Notes: generated from the sequence alone by a model not told the origin. DNA of 34,017 nucleotides from Streptomyces spiralis (GCF_014654675.1 NZ_BNBC01000070.1:1-34017), one strand, 5' to 3'. Positions 15,245-23,037 are shown, counted from the stretch's first letter. Numbers and translations: made by a program.

Positions 15245-16363
15245 ATGCACAGACTGATCACCAGTCCGTTCCTGGGGCAGTACCTCGTCCTCCGGCCCGG
15301 TCACGCCAAGGGTGTGGGCATACCCGAGTCCCGCTACGAGGAACTGCGCACGGCCGTCGCCGACGACCAGCCAGCCCCCTCCTGGCTGCGCGACGCGACC
15401 GCAGCGGCCTGGCAGATGCCCCTGCCCGCCGAGAGTCTGCGCAATGTCCTCTTGGTCCGCGAGCACTCTCCGTGCGGGTACGTCAAAGCGTCGTGGGAGA
15501 TCAACCTCGGCTGTGACCACGACTGCGGGTTCTGCTACCTCGGGGAGAAACGGTTCGAGGGCCTGGAGTGGGACGACAAGGTGCGCCTGCTCACGATGCT
15601 GCGGGACGCCGGCGTGCTGTGGCTCCAGATCACCGGAGGCGAGGCCCTGATCGACCGGCAGTTCGCCGCCGCGTACGAGTACGCCACCGGCCTCGGCATG
15701 ATGATCCAGATCTCGACGAACGGCAGCCAACTCCACAAACCGCGCATGCAGGAACTGTTCGCGCGGCTGCGGCCGTACCGGCTGACGGTGAGCCTGTACG
15801 GCGCCACCGGGAAGACCTACGACGCCGTCACCCGTAACCGTGGCGCCTTCGACCGGTTCACGCGTGGCCTGGACGCCTCCCGAAAGGCAGGACTGCCGGT
15901 CCGGCTGAACATCATCGTCGCCGCCGAGAACGCGCACGAGGTCGACGCGATGGTACGCCTGGCCGAAGACCGCTGGGGCTTCCCGTACCAGGTGTTCACG
16001 AACATGTCCCCGACGATCCACGGGGAGGCCGGCCCGCTCGCCTCGCAGGCCCAGAAGTACGTGAAGACCCGCCGCGTCTTCACCGGCTGCAACGCAGGTC
16101 ACACGTTCTTCCACGTCGATCCGCACGGCATCGCGTCCATCTGCAAGATCGGCCGCGACCCCAGCGTGAACCTCATGACGGAGGGCCTGGAAGCCCTCCC
16201 CCGACTCAGCAGCATCGCTGAGTCCCTACAGCTCCGCACCGGTGGATGCTCCGACTGCTCGAAAGTCGGCACATGCAGGACATGCCGGCCGCTGGCCAAG
16301 CTCCACCAGGAGGCGGGGGACAACCGATCGCTCTACTGCCAACACGGAGGTTACGGAGCATGA
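15245..16363 (+). CDS. Radical SAM/SPASM peptide-modifying enzyme
   Basis: A 372-residue radical S-adenosylmethionine enzyme. ATG 15245 follows GGAGAGG. The [4Fe-4S] motif is C90-x3-C94-x2-C97 (GCDHDCGFCYLG), followed by the SAM-binding segment ITGGEAL and a TIM-barrel region with ISTNGSQL and VSLYGATGKTYD. The C-terminal part carries seven further cysteines (C282, C300, C335, C338, C344, C347, C365) in the order of a SPASM domain, which binds auxiliary clusters. SPASM enzymes typically modify ribosomal peptides by thioether, C-C or similar crosslinks. The next gene, overlapping by 4 bases, encodes a 70-residue peptide with a Cys/Ser tail, its likely substrate. The exact reaction cannot be read from sequence. 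Confidence 0.9.
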   Translation: MHRLITSPFLGQYLVLRPGHAKGVGIPESRYEELRTAVADDQPAPSWLRDATAAAWQMPLPAESLRNVLLVREHSPCGYVKASWEINLGCDHDCGFCYLGEKRFEGLEWDDKVRLLTMLRDAGVLWLQITGGEALIDRQFAAAYEYATGLGMMIQISTNGSQLHKPRMQELFARLRPYRLTVSLYGATGKTYDAVTRNRGAFDRFTRGLDASRKAGLPVRLNIIVAAENAHEVDAMVRLAEDRWGFPYQVFTNMSPTIHGEAGPLASQAQKYVKTRRVFTGCNAGHTFFHVDPHGIASICKIGRDPSVNLMTEGLEALPRLSSIAESLQLRTGGCSDCSKVGTCRTCRPLAKLHQEAGDNRSLYCQHGGYGA

Positions 16364-16572
16364 CACCGCCCACCGCAGCACCGACGCGGCCCGCACCGGT
16401 CCCGGTGACCATCAGCCTGCGCCCGCCCGCGCAGACCCCCGGCACCCTGCCCGTGCCGCTGCCCCCGCCCTCGGTCCCCGAGGGCACCTTCCAGGTCATC
16501 GACGACCTGGACCTCGACGTCGCCGAGTCCGCCGGATGCAGCTGCTCGGCCGGTGACGACCAGCCCTACTAG
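16360..16572 (+). CDS. Candidate RiPP precursor peptide (70 residues)
   Basis: ATG 16360 overlaps the radical SAM stop (ATGA), with GGAGG nearby upstream. The 70-residue peptide has a Pro/Thr-rich leader with several PP and PVP runs and two strand-like stretches (PVPVTISLRP, FQVIDDLDLDV). It ends in a short tail, AESAGCSCSAGDDQPY, with two Cys and two Ser separated by small residues. An acidic DLDLDV motif just before a small-residue-rich core resembles leader-core borders in other precursors (for example FxLD-type peptides). No other function fits such a peptide between a SPASM enzyme and a kinase. The core boundary, crosslinks and export are unknown; no protease or transporter gene is adjacent. 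Confidence 0.7.
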   Translation: MTPPTAAPTRPAPVPVTISLRPPAQTPGTLPVPLPPPSVPEGTFQVIDDLDLDVAESAGCSCSAGDDQPY

Positions 16573-16653
16573 ACCGAAAACTGCGCCACCACGCTGCCCC
16601 GGCCGTACGCTGACCGGGGCAGCCCCACCCGCCCGCACCCGAGGAACAGCGCC

Positions 16654-17466
16654 GTGTCCATCCCCCGCCGCCACTTCCACGACCTGCCCGCCCAAGCACG
16701 CCAGGCCATCGCCGACAAGGCGGGCCCCGTCCACGCCGCGCGCACCGCCGACGGCGGACTGAACTCGGGAATCGCAGCGTTCATCGACACCGACCACGGC
16801 ATGATGTTCGTCAAGGGCATCCCCACCGATCACCCCCAGGCACCAGCGCAGCGCCGCGAGGCCGCGATCGCTCCCCACCTTCCCCGTGCCTGCCCCCGCC
16901 TGTACTGGCACATCGAGGCGGCCGGCTGGGATCTCCTCGGGTACGAGGTCCTCCAGGGACGGCACGCCGACTACGCTCCCGGCTCCGCCGACCTTCCCCT
17001 CGTCGCCGCGGCGGTCCAGGAGCTGCAAGAGATCACCGCGCCGACGGACATCCCGATCAAGGCAGCCGAACAGCGCTGGGCCGCGTACGCCCCGCCCGGC
17101 ACCGCCGACCTCTTCGCCGGGGACACCCTCCTGCACACCGACCTCGCCCCGCACAACGTACTCGTCGACGACCGGGCGCACATCATCGACTGGGCCTGGC
17201 CCACACGCGGCGCTGCATGGATCGATCCGGCCGTCCTCATCCTGCGCCTACTCGAGACCGGACACTCCCTGGCATCGGCGAACACCTTCGCCCACCGGTT
17301 CCCGTCCTGGCACAGCGCACCGCCAGCGGCCGTGCAGGCATTCGCCGCCGCCAACGCCGCCGCCTGGGCAGAGATCGCCCACGCCGACACCACGCCGTGG
17401 AAGACGGCGATGGCCCGCCACGCCGCCGACTTCCACTCCCACACGCTCACCATCCCCCACAGGTAA
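16654..17466 (+). CDS. Aminoglycoside-phosphotransferase-like kinase
   Basis: A 270-residue protein of the APH/choline-kinase fold. GTG 16654 follows GAGGAA. It has a strand-rich N-lobe (SGIAAFIDTDHGMMFVKGIP, with the likely ATP-binding Lys), the catalytic loop LLHTDLAPHNVLVDD (HxDxxxxN) at about 158-172 and the metal-binding IIDWAWP. Family members phosphorylate antibiotics, small molecules or, in thioamitide and class V lanthipeptide pathways, Ser/Thr of precursor peptides. It starts 81 bases after the candidate precursor, whose tail contains two Ser, so peptide phosphorylation or self-resistance are the two obvious ideas; neither is shown. The C-terminal region appears intact. DNA directly after its stop belongs to a phosphatase fragment, a recombination border. 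Confidence 0.8.
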   Translation: MSIPRRHFHDLPAQARQAIADKAGPVHAARTADGGLNSGIAAFIDTDHGMMFVKGIPTDHPQAPAQRREAAIAPHLPRACPRLYWHIEAAGWDLLGYEVLQGRHADYAPGSADLPLVAAAVQELQEITAPTDIPIKAAEQRWAAYAPPGTADLFAGDTLLHTDLAPHNVLVDDRAHIIDWAWPTRGAAWIDPAVLILRLLETGHSLASANTFAHRFPSWHSAPPAAVQAFAAANAAAWAEIAHADTTPWKTAMARHAADFHSHTLTIPHR

Positions 17467-17468
17467 AC

Positions 17469-17711
17469 GGGGACGTCGCGGTCACCGCGGTACAGGCGGA
17501 GCTTGCGCTCGTTCTTCTCGCCGCAGATCCGGCGAAGGACGTCGAGCACCGAGGCGTCCATGGCCAGGACGGTGTCCGCCCAGTCCAGCATGTCGAGGGT
17601 GATCTGCCGCGCACGGTGGGCGGTGAGGTCGAGGCCGAGCCGCCGGACGGCCTCGACCATCGCTTCGTGGGCGGGCTCGCCCTCCCACTTCCCGATCAGC
17701 CCGCCCCGCAC
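17469..17711 (-). pseudogene. Fragment of low-molecular-weight protein phosphatase
   Basis: The minus strand encodes HEAMVEAVRRLGLDLTAHRA, RQITLDMLDWADTVLAMD and KLRLYRGDRDVPV, which is the middle of a low-molecular-weight protein tyrosine phosphatase. The N-terminal CxxxxxR phosphate-binding loop is missing and the protein breaks off within the DxDP loop, where the kinase gene ends. It is a double-ended fragment. Such phosphatases commonly sit in polysaccharide gene clusters, in keeping with the glycosyltransferase fragment nearby. Confidence 0.65.
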
Positions 17712-17783
17712 GGACGTCCAGCTCGGCGGCTACGCGACAACCCACCGCATGGAAGCGGTCCCCGGCCGGCGGCAGGGCGGCCG

Positions 17784-17891
17784 ACCATCACCGTCGAAGA
17801 GGGGGTGGCCCGCTACGCGACCTGGCCGACCAAGACCCCCGAAGCGCTCCCCGCATGGCTGACGGCCAAGTCCGCGGCCACGACTAGCTGA
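17784..17891 (+). pseudogene. Possible C-terminal fragment of an epimerase
   Basis: The last 35 codons of a frame ending at TAG 17891 read TITVEEGVARYATW, then PTKTPEALPAWLTAK, similar in style to the C-terminal helix of NAD-dependent sugar epimerases (EEGVxRYxxW). Upstream sequence in this frame is not protein-like. The overlap with the opposite-strand glycosyltransferase stop is small. This is a weak call, supported mainly by its polysaccharide-gene neighbours. Confidence 0.25.
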
Positions 17892-18300
17892 TCAGATGAC
17901 CGGTGGCCGGTGGCCGGCCCAGGCGGGTCATCCGCCACACCGTGGACCACCTCATCGGCCGACGCGGCGGACACGGGGTGCCAACGCCCTCGGCGAACCC
18001 GCCGAACCAGGCCCTCAGCCCCGCCGCCGACCGTGTGCGGACCACGGTCACAGCGGTCCAGATACCCAGATAGACGGGAACGAGGAGGGCGGGAAGGTGC
18101 CTCTTGGCAAGCCAGACCCGGTTGCGGGCCACCATCCGGTAGAAGACCGCGTGCCGGGTCGGCGACGTCCACGGATGCCGGAGCACCAACTCCGGCTCAT
18201 AGAGCACCTTCCAGCCCGCCTCCAGCGCCCGCCAGGCCAGGTCTGTCTCCTCGTGCGCGTAGAAGAACGGCTCCGGCCAGTCACCGCCCGAAGGAATCTG
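17884..18300 (-). pseudogene. C-terminal fragment of a family 2 glycosyltransferase
   Basis: Reading on the minus strand from about 18300, GDWPEPFFYAHEETDLAWRA, LEAGWKVLYEPELVLRHPW and RNRVWLAKRHLPALLVPVYL are the conserved C-terminal part of a GT2 family transferase, ending naturally at TAG 17884. The nucleotide-binding N-terminal half, including the DxD motif, is absent; the sequence loses all similarity about 130 bases before the CRISPR array. The gene has therefore lost its 5' half. It probably came from an exopolysaccharide locus. Confidence 0.75.
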
Positions 18301-18432
18301 GTCAGTTGATGCCACTCCTCCGGTGCGCCGACCCCGGTCGGAGCGGATTTGCGGAGTCGTGCTCAGCCCAGCCAGACAATATCCAGGAGGTACAAGCGCC
18401 CAGCGGCGGGCGTGGTTCGGGGAGCCCGAGGC

Positions 18433-19010
18433 GGCCCCTCCCCGCGGGTGCGCGGGGAGTACTCGGCGATGTAGCCCGTGCCGCCGATGGCAGTGGGACC
18501 ATCCCCGCAGGCGCGGGGAGCACTTGTCCACGGCCGCCTTGGTGACGGAGTTCTCGGGACCATCCCCGCGGGCGCGGGGAGCACCCGGGCCGACGCCGTC
18601 GATCGGGTCGAGGGCGGGACCATCCCCGCGGGCGCGGGGAGCACATCATGCCGCCGAGCCCGGCGCGGTTGACGTCGGGACCATCCCCGCGGGCGCGGGG
18701 AGCACATGAACGACGACAGCGTCACCCTCACCGTCCGGGGACCATCCCCGCGGGCGCGGGGAGCACCCGGCGATTGGCCCGAAGGGCTGGGCGTTCCTGG
18801 GACCATCCCCGCGGGCGCGGGGAGCACGGCTGGAGCCGGGTGGGCGGCTTGGGCGGGTGGGGACCATCCCCGCGGGCGCGGGGAGCACACCTTCAGGTCG
18901 TCGCCCTGCGTGATGCCCTCGGGTCCATCCTCGCTGGCCCGCGGGAGCACGTGGCCGACCTCGCCATGCTGCTCGGCAGGTCGGGACCATCCATGCCGCG
19001 CAGGGAGCAC
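18433..19010 (-). CRISPR. Type I-E CRISPR array, 10 repeat units
   Basis: Repeats of 29 bases (minus-strand form starts GTGCTCCCCGCG, ends GGGGATGGTCCC) at 18495, 18556, 18616, 18677, 18738, 18799 and 18860, with 32-base spacers (one of 31). Three outer units are degenerate: 18433-18462 (30 bases), 18921-18950 (30) and 18983-19010 (28). Spacing is kept throughout, so nine spacers can be defined. Repeat sequence and the adjacent cas6e/cas5e/cas7e identify type I-E. By comparison with other type I-E loci, transcription should run on the minus strand from the 19011 side. The two mutated units next to that leader are unusual. Confidence 0.95.
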
Positions 19011-19151
19011 ATAAAACGGCTCAGGCACGGCCCCCTGTCCCACCCCGCACCCACGAGCCTCGCCAAGTCCGCTGCGCCGGCACCCACCATGACGGGAAAC
19101 CATTACTGTCGGTTGATGCGCCGGAACCGCGCGCAGAAGGCTCTGCCCTGT
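19011..19151 (-). promoter_or_regulatory. Putative CRISPR leader
   Basis: A 141-base gap lies between cas6e and the array. On the minus strand it ends GAGCCGTTTTAT directly before the first repeat unit, an AT-rich border like those of type I-E leaders. cas1 and cas2, which usually sit here, are absent. Confidence 0.5.
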
Positions 19152-19901
19152 TTACCTCACGAGGATCAGTCCGCAACTGTAGGCACGCGCATGGCCGATG
19201 CCCTGGGTGAGGGCGGCGACAAACGTCTTCGGGTCGGTCACCGTGAGGGTTCCTTTGATCTCCGCACGAGCGATGCGCAGGCCCTTGTGCGGTGCCGGAC
19301 TGGAGACTCGCGGGAGCATGCGCAAAGCGAGTCGCTCGGTGTCCGTATCGGCCCCGATGCGGGTGACACCGTTGGGGGCTACCGCGGGTTCGCCGGCTGG
19401 CTGCAGACGGTGCGAAAACCACGTCCTCACGTGCTCGGGGCGGGTATGGGCGACGCGGGTGCCGCGCGTCTTCAGCGGTGAGCCCGGCGCGGGCGGAATG
19501 CTGCGGACCGGATTGACGACCGTGCGGAAGTCGACACGGTCGCCGGTGCGGAAAGTGCGGTCTACGGTGAGGGTCTCTGGTGCCTCGGCCAAGGCTCCCC
19601 GGGGAATGTTGCTCCAGTCGGCGGGGACGGACGACTGAACCACCAGGTTCAGCCGTGCCTGCCGGAGATCGACGGTCCAGGTCGACAGGATGCCCATCTG
19701 GGAACGGGCGTCAGGGCTGCCGTTGTCCACCCAGCCGAGGAAACCGCTCATGACGGTCCGGTGCATGTCCTGTGCGTCGATGAGCGATTTGGCGGCGAAG
19801 GGGTGCCGGGCGTCCAGGGTCAGCAAGGTGTGCGTGGTGACGAACCTAGCGGCACCACCCGGGCCTGTGGGCGCATGCGACGTGGTGGCTGTCGTGTTCA
19901 C
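19152..19901 (-). CDS. Cas6e (Cse3) CRISPR RNA endonuclease
   Basis: A 249-residue Cas6e, which cuts pre-crRNA within each repeat and stays bound to the hairpin in Cascade. GTG 19901 is chosen because it overlaps the cas5e stop as GTGA, matching the coupled starts throughout this locus. DAQDMHRTVMSGF (His47) fits the catalytic His region near the N-terminus, and the C-terminus ARAYSCGLILVR is the family's glycine-rich RNA-binding signature. Length is normal and the frame is intact. It is the last cas gene before the array. Confidence 0.9.
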   Translation of the reverse strand: MNTTATTSHAPTGPGGAARFVTTHTLLTLDARHPFAAKSLIDAQDMHRTVMSGFLGWVDNGSPDARSQMGILSTWTVDLRQARLNLVVQSSVPADWSNIPRGALAEAPETLTVDRTFRTGDRVDFRTVVNPVRSIPPAPGSPLKTRGTRVAHTRPEHVRTWFSHRLQPAGEPAVAPNGVTRIGADTDTERLALRMLPRVSSPAPHKGLRIARAEIKGTLTVTDPKTFVAALTQGIGHARAYSCGLILVR

Positions 19902-20773
19902 AGGATGATGTCCCATCCGCGGGCGTCTGAAGCGATAGTGATGCGGTGACGGGTCTCCCAACGGAGGCTGTGGACGCCGCCGTCCGCGCCGAACCGCACG
20001 GGCTGGTCCGACGGGGGGCCGATGCCGGAGAGCGGGCGCAGGCTTTCGATCCAGGCCCACGGGCGTACGTCTGTCACCGGAGCCTGCGGTTCGCCTTCGT
20101 AGCAAGGATCTTCTGGGAGCAGGGCGTGGGTCTCGAATACTTCCCTGAGGGTGCCTGGAACGACGCCTAGAGCGAGGTCGCCCGAGGGCGGACAGGCCTT
20201 ACGGCCGAGCCAGAGCAGGCGCTTGGGATGCTCCAGGGCGTTAGCGATCCGCTCCAGGAGTGCTGCATCGGGGTGCTCCAAGCCGACGAGGAAGGCAGCG
20301 TCGGCGAGATACCAGCGCTCTGTGATCAGTGCGTGGCGGCGGACCTCTCCGGAGACGAGGGCTCCCGACGTCGGGTCCGCGGTGACGTACTTTGGAGAGC
20401 CGTACCAGGCTTCCAGCTCCCCGCGGCCGAACGGGCCGGGCTCCGTTCCCTCCGGGGCCGAGGCCGTCACGGCCTTTGCGGCCCGTTGGTGGTCGGTGAG
20501 GAGGTCCCGGGGGCGCAGAGGGTAGGTTCCTCCGCCGACCGTGTGGTAGTCGCGAAGCGGCGTGCCGGGCCGGTCGGCGCGGACCCCGAAGCGGACCTCG
20601 GCGAGTTCCCCGAGGGGTTCCTCCCGGGCGAGGCCTAGAGCTGCGGCGCACAGGCCGATCACGCCGGACTTCGTGGGACGGGTGTGTGTGTCACGGCGCG
20701 CGAACCGGCCGGTGAGGCCCCACGATTGCAGAGGTCCGGCCAGCCGGACGAGCAGGACGTGCGGATCGTTCAC
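19898..20773 (-). CDS. Cas5e (CasD) Cascade subunit
   Basis: A 291-residue Cas5e, which caps the 5' handle of the crRNA in Cascade. GTG 20773 overlaps the cas7e stop by 4 bases. The start MNDPHVLLVRLAGPLQSWG shows the family's GPLQSWG at residues 13-19, followed by DTHTRPTKSGVIGL, RDYHTVGGGTYP, RHALITERWYLADAAF and LWLGRKACPPS, all typical of Cas5e. It is longer than the E. coli protein by some 60 residues, as is usual in actinomycetes. The frame is intact. Confidence 0.92.
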   Translation of the reverse strand: MNDPHVLLVRLAGPLQSWGLTGRFARRDTHTRPTKSGVIGLCAAALGLAREEPLGELAEVRFGVRADRPGTPLRDYHTVGGGTYPLRPRDLLTDHQRAAKAVTASAPEGTEPGPFGRGELEAWYGSPKYVTADPTSGALVSGEVRRHALITERWYLADAAFLVGLEHPDAALLERIANALEHPKRLLWLGRKACPPSGDLALGVVPGTLREVFETHALLPEDPCYEGEPQAPVTDVRPWAWIESLRPLSGIGPPSDQPVRFGADGGVHSLRWETRHRITIASDARGWDIIL

Positions 20774-22134
20774 GGGGTCAGGTCCTCGGCTCGCTCCACC
20801 ACGGTCAGTGACTGCGGCAATCCCAGCTCCGCCAGGAGTGCGTCGATCTCGGGGTCGTAGGTGAGCACCCGCGCGGTACGCAGGTCCTCGCGGCGGCGGC
20901 TGACGAAGGTGTGGTGGCGCAGCAGCCTGCGAACGGCCGCGGGACCTGCCGGTCCCTCCCCGCCTGCCGACACAGGGCTTTCGTCCACTGGCCGTTGAAA
21001 GGCGGACGCGTAGTTGTAGGGACGTTCCCCCTCGAATGCGAGAACGAGCGCGGGAAGGGATCCGGTGGATGCGGTGGAGTTCTTTTTCGCCTCCGGGAAC
21101 GCCTCCACGAAGGCGTTCACGAACTCCTTCTCTGCCTCGGTCGCGGCCGTCTCGGCCTCCTGCCCGTCCATACCTGCCACCCGCAGATTGGTGCGCAGCT
21201 GGATGCGGTCGAGGACGGCATGCCGGTAGAAGGTACCGGAGATCAGGGACTGGTACCCGGTCATGCCGGCACCCGCTTCGTCGGCGGCGTCGAGGAAGCT
21301 GAGGGCGGTGCGCTTGCGATCCAGTTTGGCGTCGTCGGCGGCCGCGTAGAAGTCCTCGATCTGCTCGGCTTCGTGGACGGTGAAGGCGTGTCCGGTCTGG
21401 ACGGCGCCGTCGACGTTCGGAGAGTCGGGGATCTCGGCCAGAAAGCGGCCATAGAGAGCGATGTCCACAGCGTCGCGGGGTGCGAGGGCAAGCAGAACGG
21501 CGTCGCGCGTGGCCTTGGGCAGCGGCGGCAGAGAGACGGACGCGGCAGGTTCCGCCGTGGAGGTCTCCTCAGACTCTTCCGTCTCCGGTGACGATCCGGC
21601 CTTCTTCTTGGCCCCACGGCGGGATTTCTTCGCCGCCTCGGCGCGGGCCTGGGCTTCGAGGTAAGCGTCGCGCCACTCCTCGACCTCAGCGGCCTGCCCG
21701 GCGATGTGGTCCGCGATCCTCGATGCAGCATCGGATGGCGCGAAGACGAGCACCTTCGTCAGGTTGGCCACCGTCTTCTTCTTGGGGTCACCGAACTTGA
21801 GGCCGCTCGCCTCCATCACGGCGCGGGCCGTGACCAGGGTCCTCTCCTTCTCCCAGCCGTGGGCGGACTCGAGCTCGCGTCCGGCCAGGATCGCCCATTC
21901 CCGGGTGCGGACGCCCATGCTTCGTCCCTTGAGCGCCCCGCGTCCGGTGTTGGCGCGGTTGCGGGCGTGGACCCGCTCGGCCCGCCGACGGGCCTGACTG
22001 GTGATCATGTGGCGTTCCACGCCTCCGAAGACAAGGGTCTTGGGCTGGGCGTTCTCGTCGCGCACCGGGAGGACCGCCGCCAGGGTCTCGATGAGGTGCA
22101 GGGAGAGGAATTGACTGCGAAGTGCCTCGGTCAC
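20770..22134 (-). CDS. Cas7e (Cse4) Cascade backbone
   Basis: A 454-residue Cas7e, the RNA-binding backbone subunit present in six copies in Cascade. GTG 22134 overlaps the cse2 stop as GTGA. The family start LSLHLIETLAAVLPVRDENA, then VFGGVERHMITSQARRR, the GVRTREW segment, VDIALYGRFLAEIPD and GSLPALVLAFEGERPYNYA are all present. A Lys- and Glu/Ser-rich low-complexity insertion (about residues 175-215; AEAAKKSRRGAKKKAGSSPE then TEESEETSTAEPA) makes it about 90 residues longer than the E. coli protein. The frame is intact, so function could persist if the complex could form. Confidence 0.92.
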   Translation of the reverse strand: MTEALRSQFLSLHLIETLAAVLPVRDENAQPKTLVFGGVERHMITSQARRRAERVHARNRANTGRGALKGRSMGVRTREWAILAGRELESAHGWEKERTLVTARAVMEASGLKFGDPKKKTVANLTKVLVFAPSDAASRIADHIAGQAAEVEEWRDAYLEAQARAEAAKKSRRGAKKKAGSSPETEESEETSTAEPAASVSLPPLPKATRDAVLLALAPRDAVDIALYGRFLAEIPDSPNVDGAVQTGHAFTVHEAEQIEDFYAAADDAKLDRKRTALSFLDAADEAGAGMTGYQSLISGTFYRHAVLDRIQLRTNLRVAGMDGQEAETAATEAEKEFVNAFVEAFPEAKKNSTASTGSLPALVLAFEGERPYNYASAFQRPVDESPVSAGGEGPAGPAAVRRLLRHHTFVSRRREDLRTARVLTYDPEIDALLAELGLPQSLTVVERAEDLTP

Positions 22135-22715
22135 GAGCTGGTGTCCTTCCGCGTCGTCGGTTCGTTCTGTGGTTCCCGGTCTCGTGCCGGCGGGGTGTGG
22201 AACTCGACCGACCATCGGTAGGCGACGCGCGCCTTGCGGTCGTTCCATTTGATGAGGTCCTCGGTCAGTCCGGTCCAGGACGGGGGCGGCTGTTCTCAGG
22301 ACCGCAGCCGGGTGACCGCATGCTGGAGGTGGCGCCAGGGGATGCGCCGGCTGGCGACGATCCGGTCCAGGAGGCGCTGGGCTCCGGGGTTGTTGGGCCC
22401 GCGTCCGGTCCCGTCTCCGATCCGGCGGGCTGCGGCGCCGAGGCTGCCGTGGCCGTATGAGGGCGCGGGGCGCCCTTGGTGGTAGATCGCGAACAGGAAG
22501 GCCATCTGCTCGAACAGGTCGCGGTGGTCGTCGCCGCCGTACCAGCCCGCGCGGATGTGCGCGTTGGTGCCGCCGCTGGCCCGGCGCAGCTCGGCGAGGG
22601 TTCCGTACTCACGGTTGCGGACGAGGGCGGTCAGCCACGCCGTGAGCGCCGCACTGTCGTGCAGAAATGGAGGCCGCTCCGGATTGGTGCTGGCCGACAG
22701 GTCGTGCTCAGTCAC
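22131..22715 (-). pseudogene. cse2 (cas11e) interrupted by one in-frame stop
   Basis: GTG 22715 overlaps the cse1 stop. The first 139 codons read as Cse2, the small Cascade subunit: AALTAWLTALVRNREYGTLA, YGGDDHRDLFEQMAFLFAI, then HLQHAVTRLRS. A TGA at 22298-22296 follows. In the same frame the protein continues without shift: EQPPPSWTGLTEDLIKWN, then VAYRWSVEF, to a natural TGA that overlaps the cas7e start. A single nonsense change is enough to explain this. Truncation removes roughly the last quarter, so Cascade assembly is probably impaired unless the stop is read through or is a sequencing error. Confidence 0.85.
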
Positions 22716-23037
22716 GCGCGATCTCCCCTCGTAGTTCGGCCGGGGCCCGGTCACCGGACATGGCGTCCTCGAAAAGCCGCACGGCGCGGGCCCGCGCGCG
22801 GTGGTTGCGGTCGCTGGGCGGCAGGGCGTCGAGGCGCTGGAGCATCTGGGTGCGGGCCGTCGTCATCAAGCCCGTCGCGTATTCGATCAACGGCTCGGAG
22901 ACCGGGTCGTCGTCCTCCGGCCCTCGGTCGATCACCTCGTCCAGCAATTCGTGAAAGGGGTCCTCGGCCGCGGGCCAGAAGGCCCACCGGGCATCGAGTC
23001 GCGCCACCTGGCCGGCAGGCCAGGTGCGGAAAGCGTT
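22708..23037 (-). pseudogene. 3' remnant of cse1 (cas8e)
   Basis: About 110 codons of the C-terminal four-helix region of Cse1, the large Cascade subunit that recognises the PAM and recruits Cas3, remain: FRTWPAGQVARLDARWAFWP, PLIEYATGLMTTARTQM and RARAVRLFEDAMSG. The stop at 22708 overlaps the cse2 start by 8 bases, so the 3' end is in its original place. The other 400 or so residues expected for Cse1 are missing, and cas3 is not found beyond. Upstream of about 23040 the sequence is not recognisable. Confidence 0.75.
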
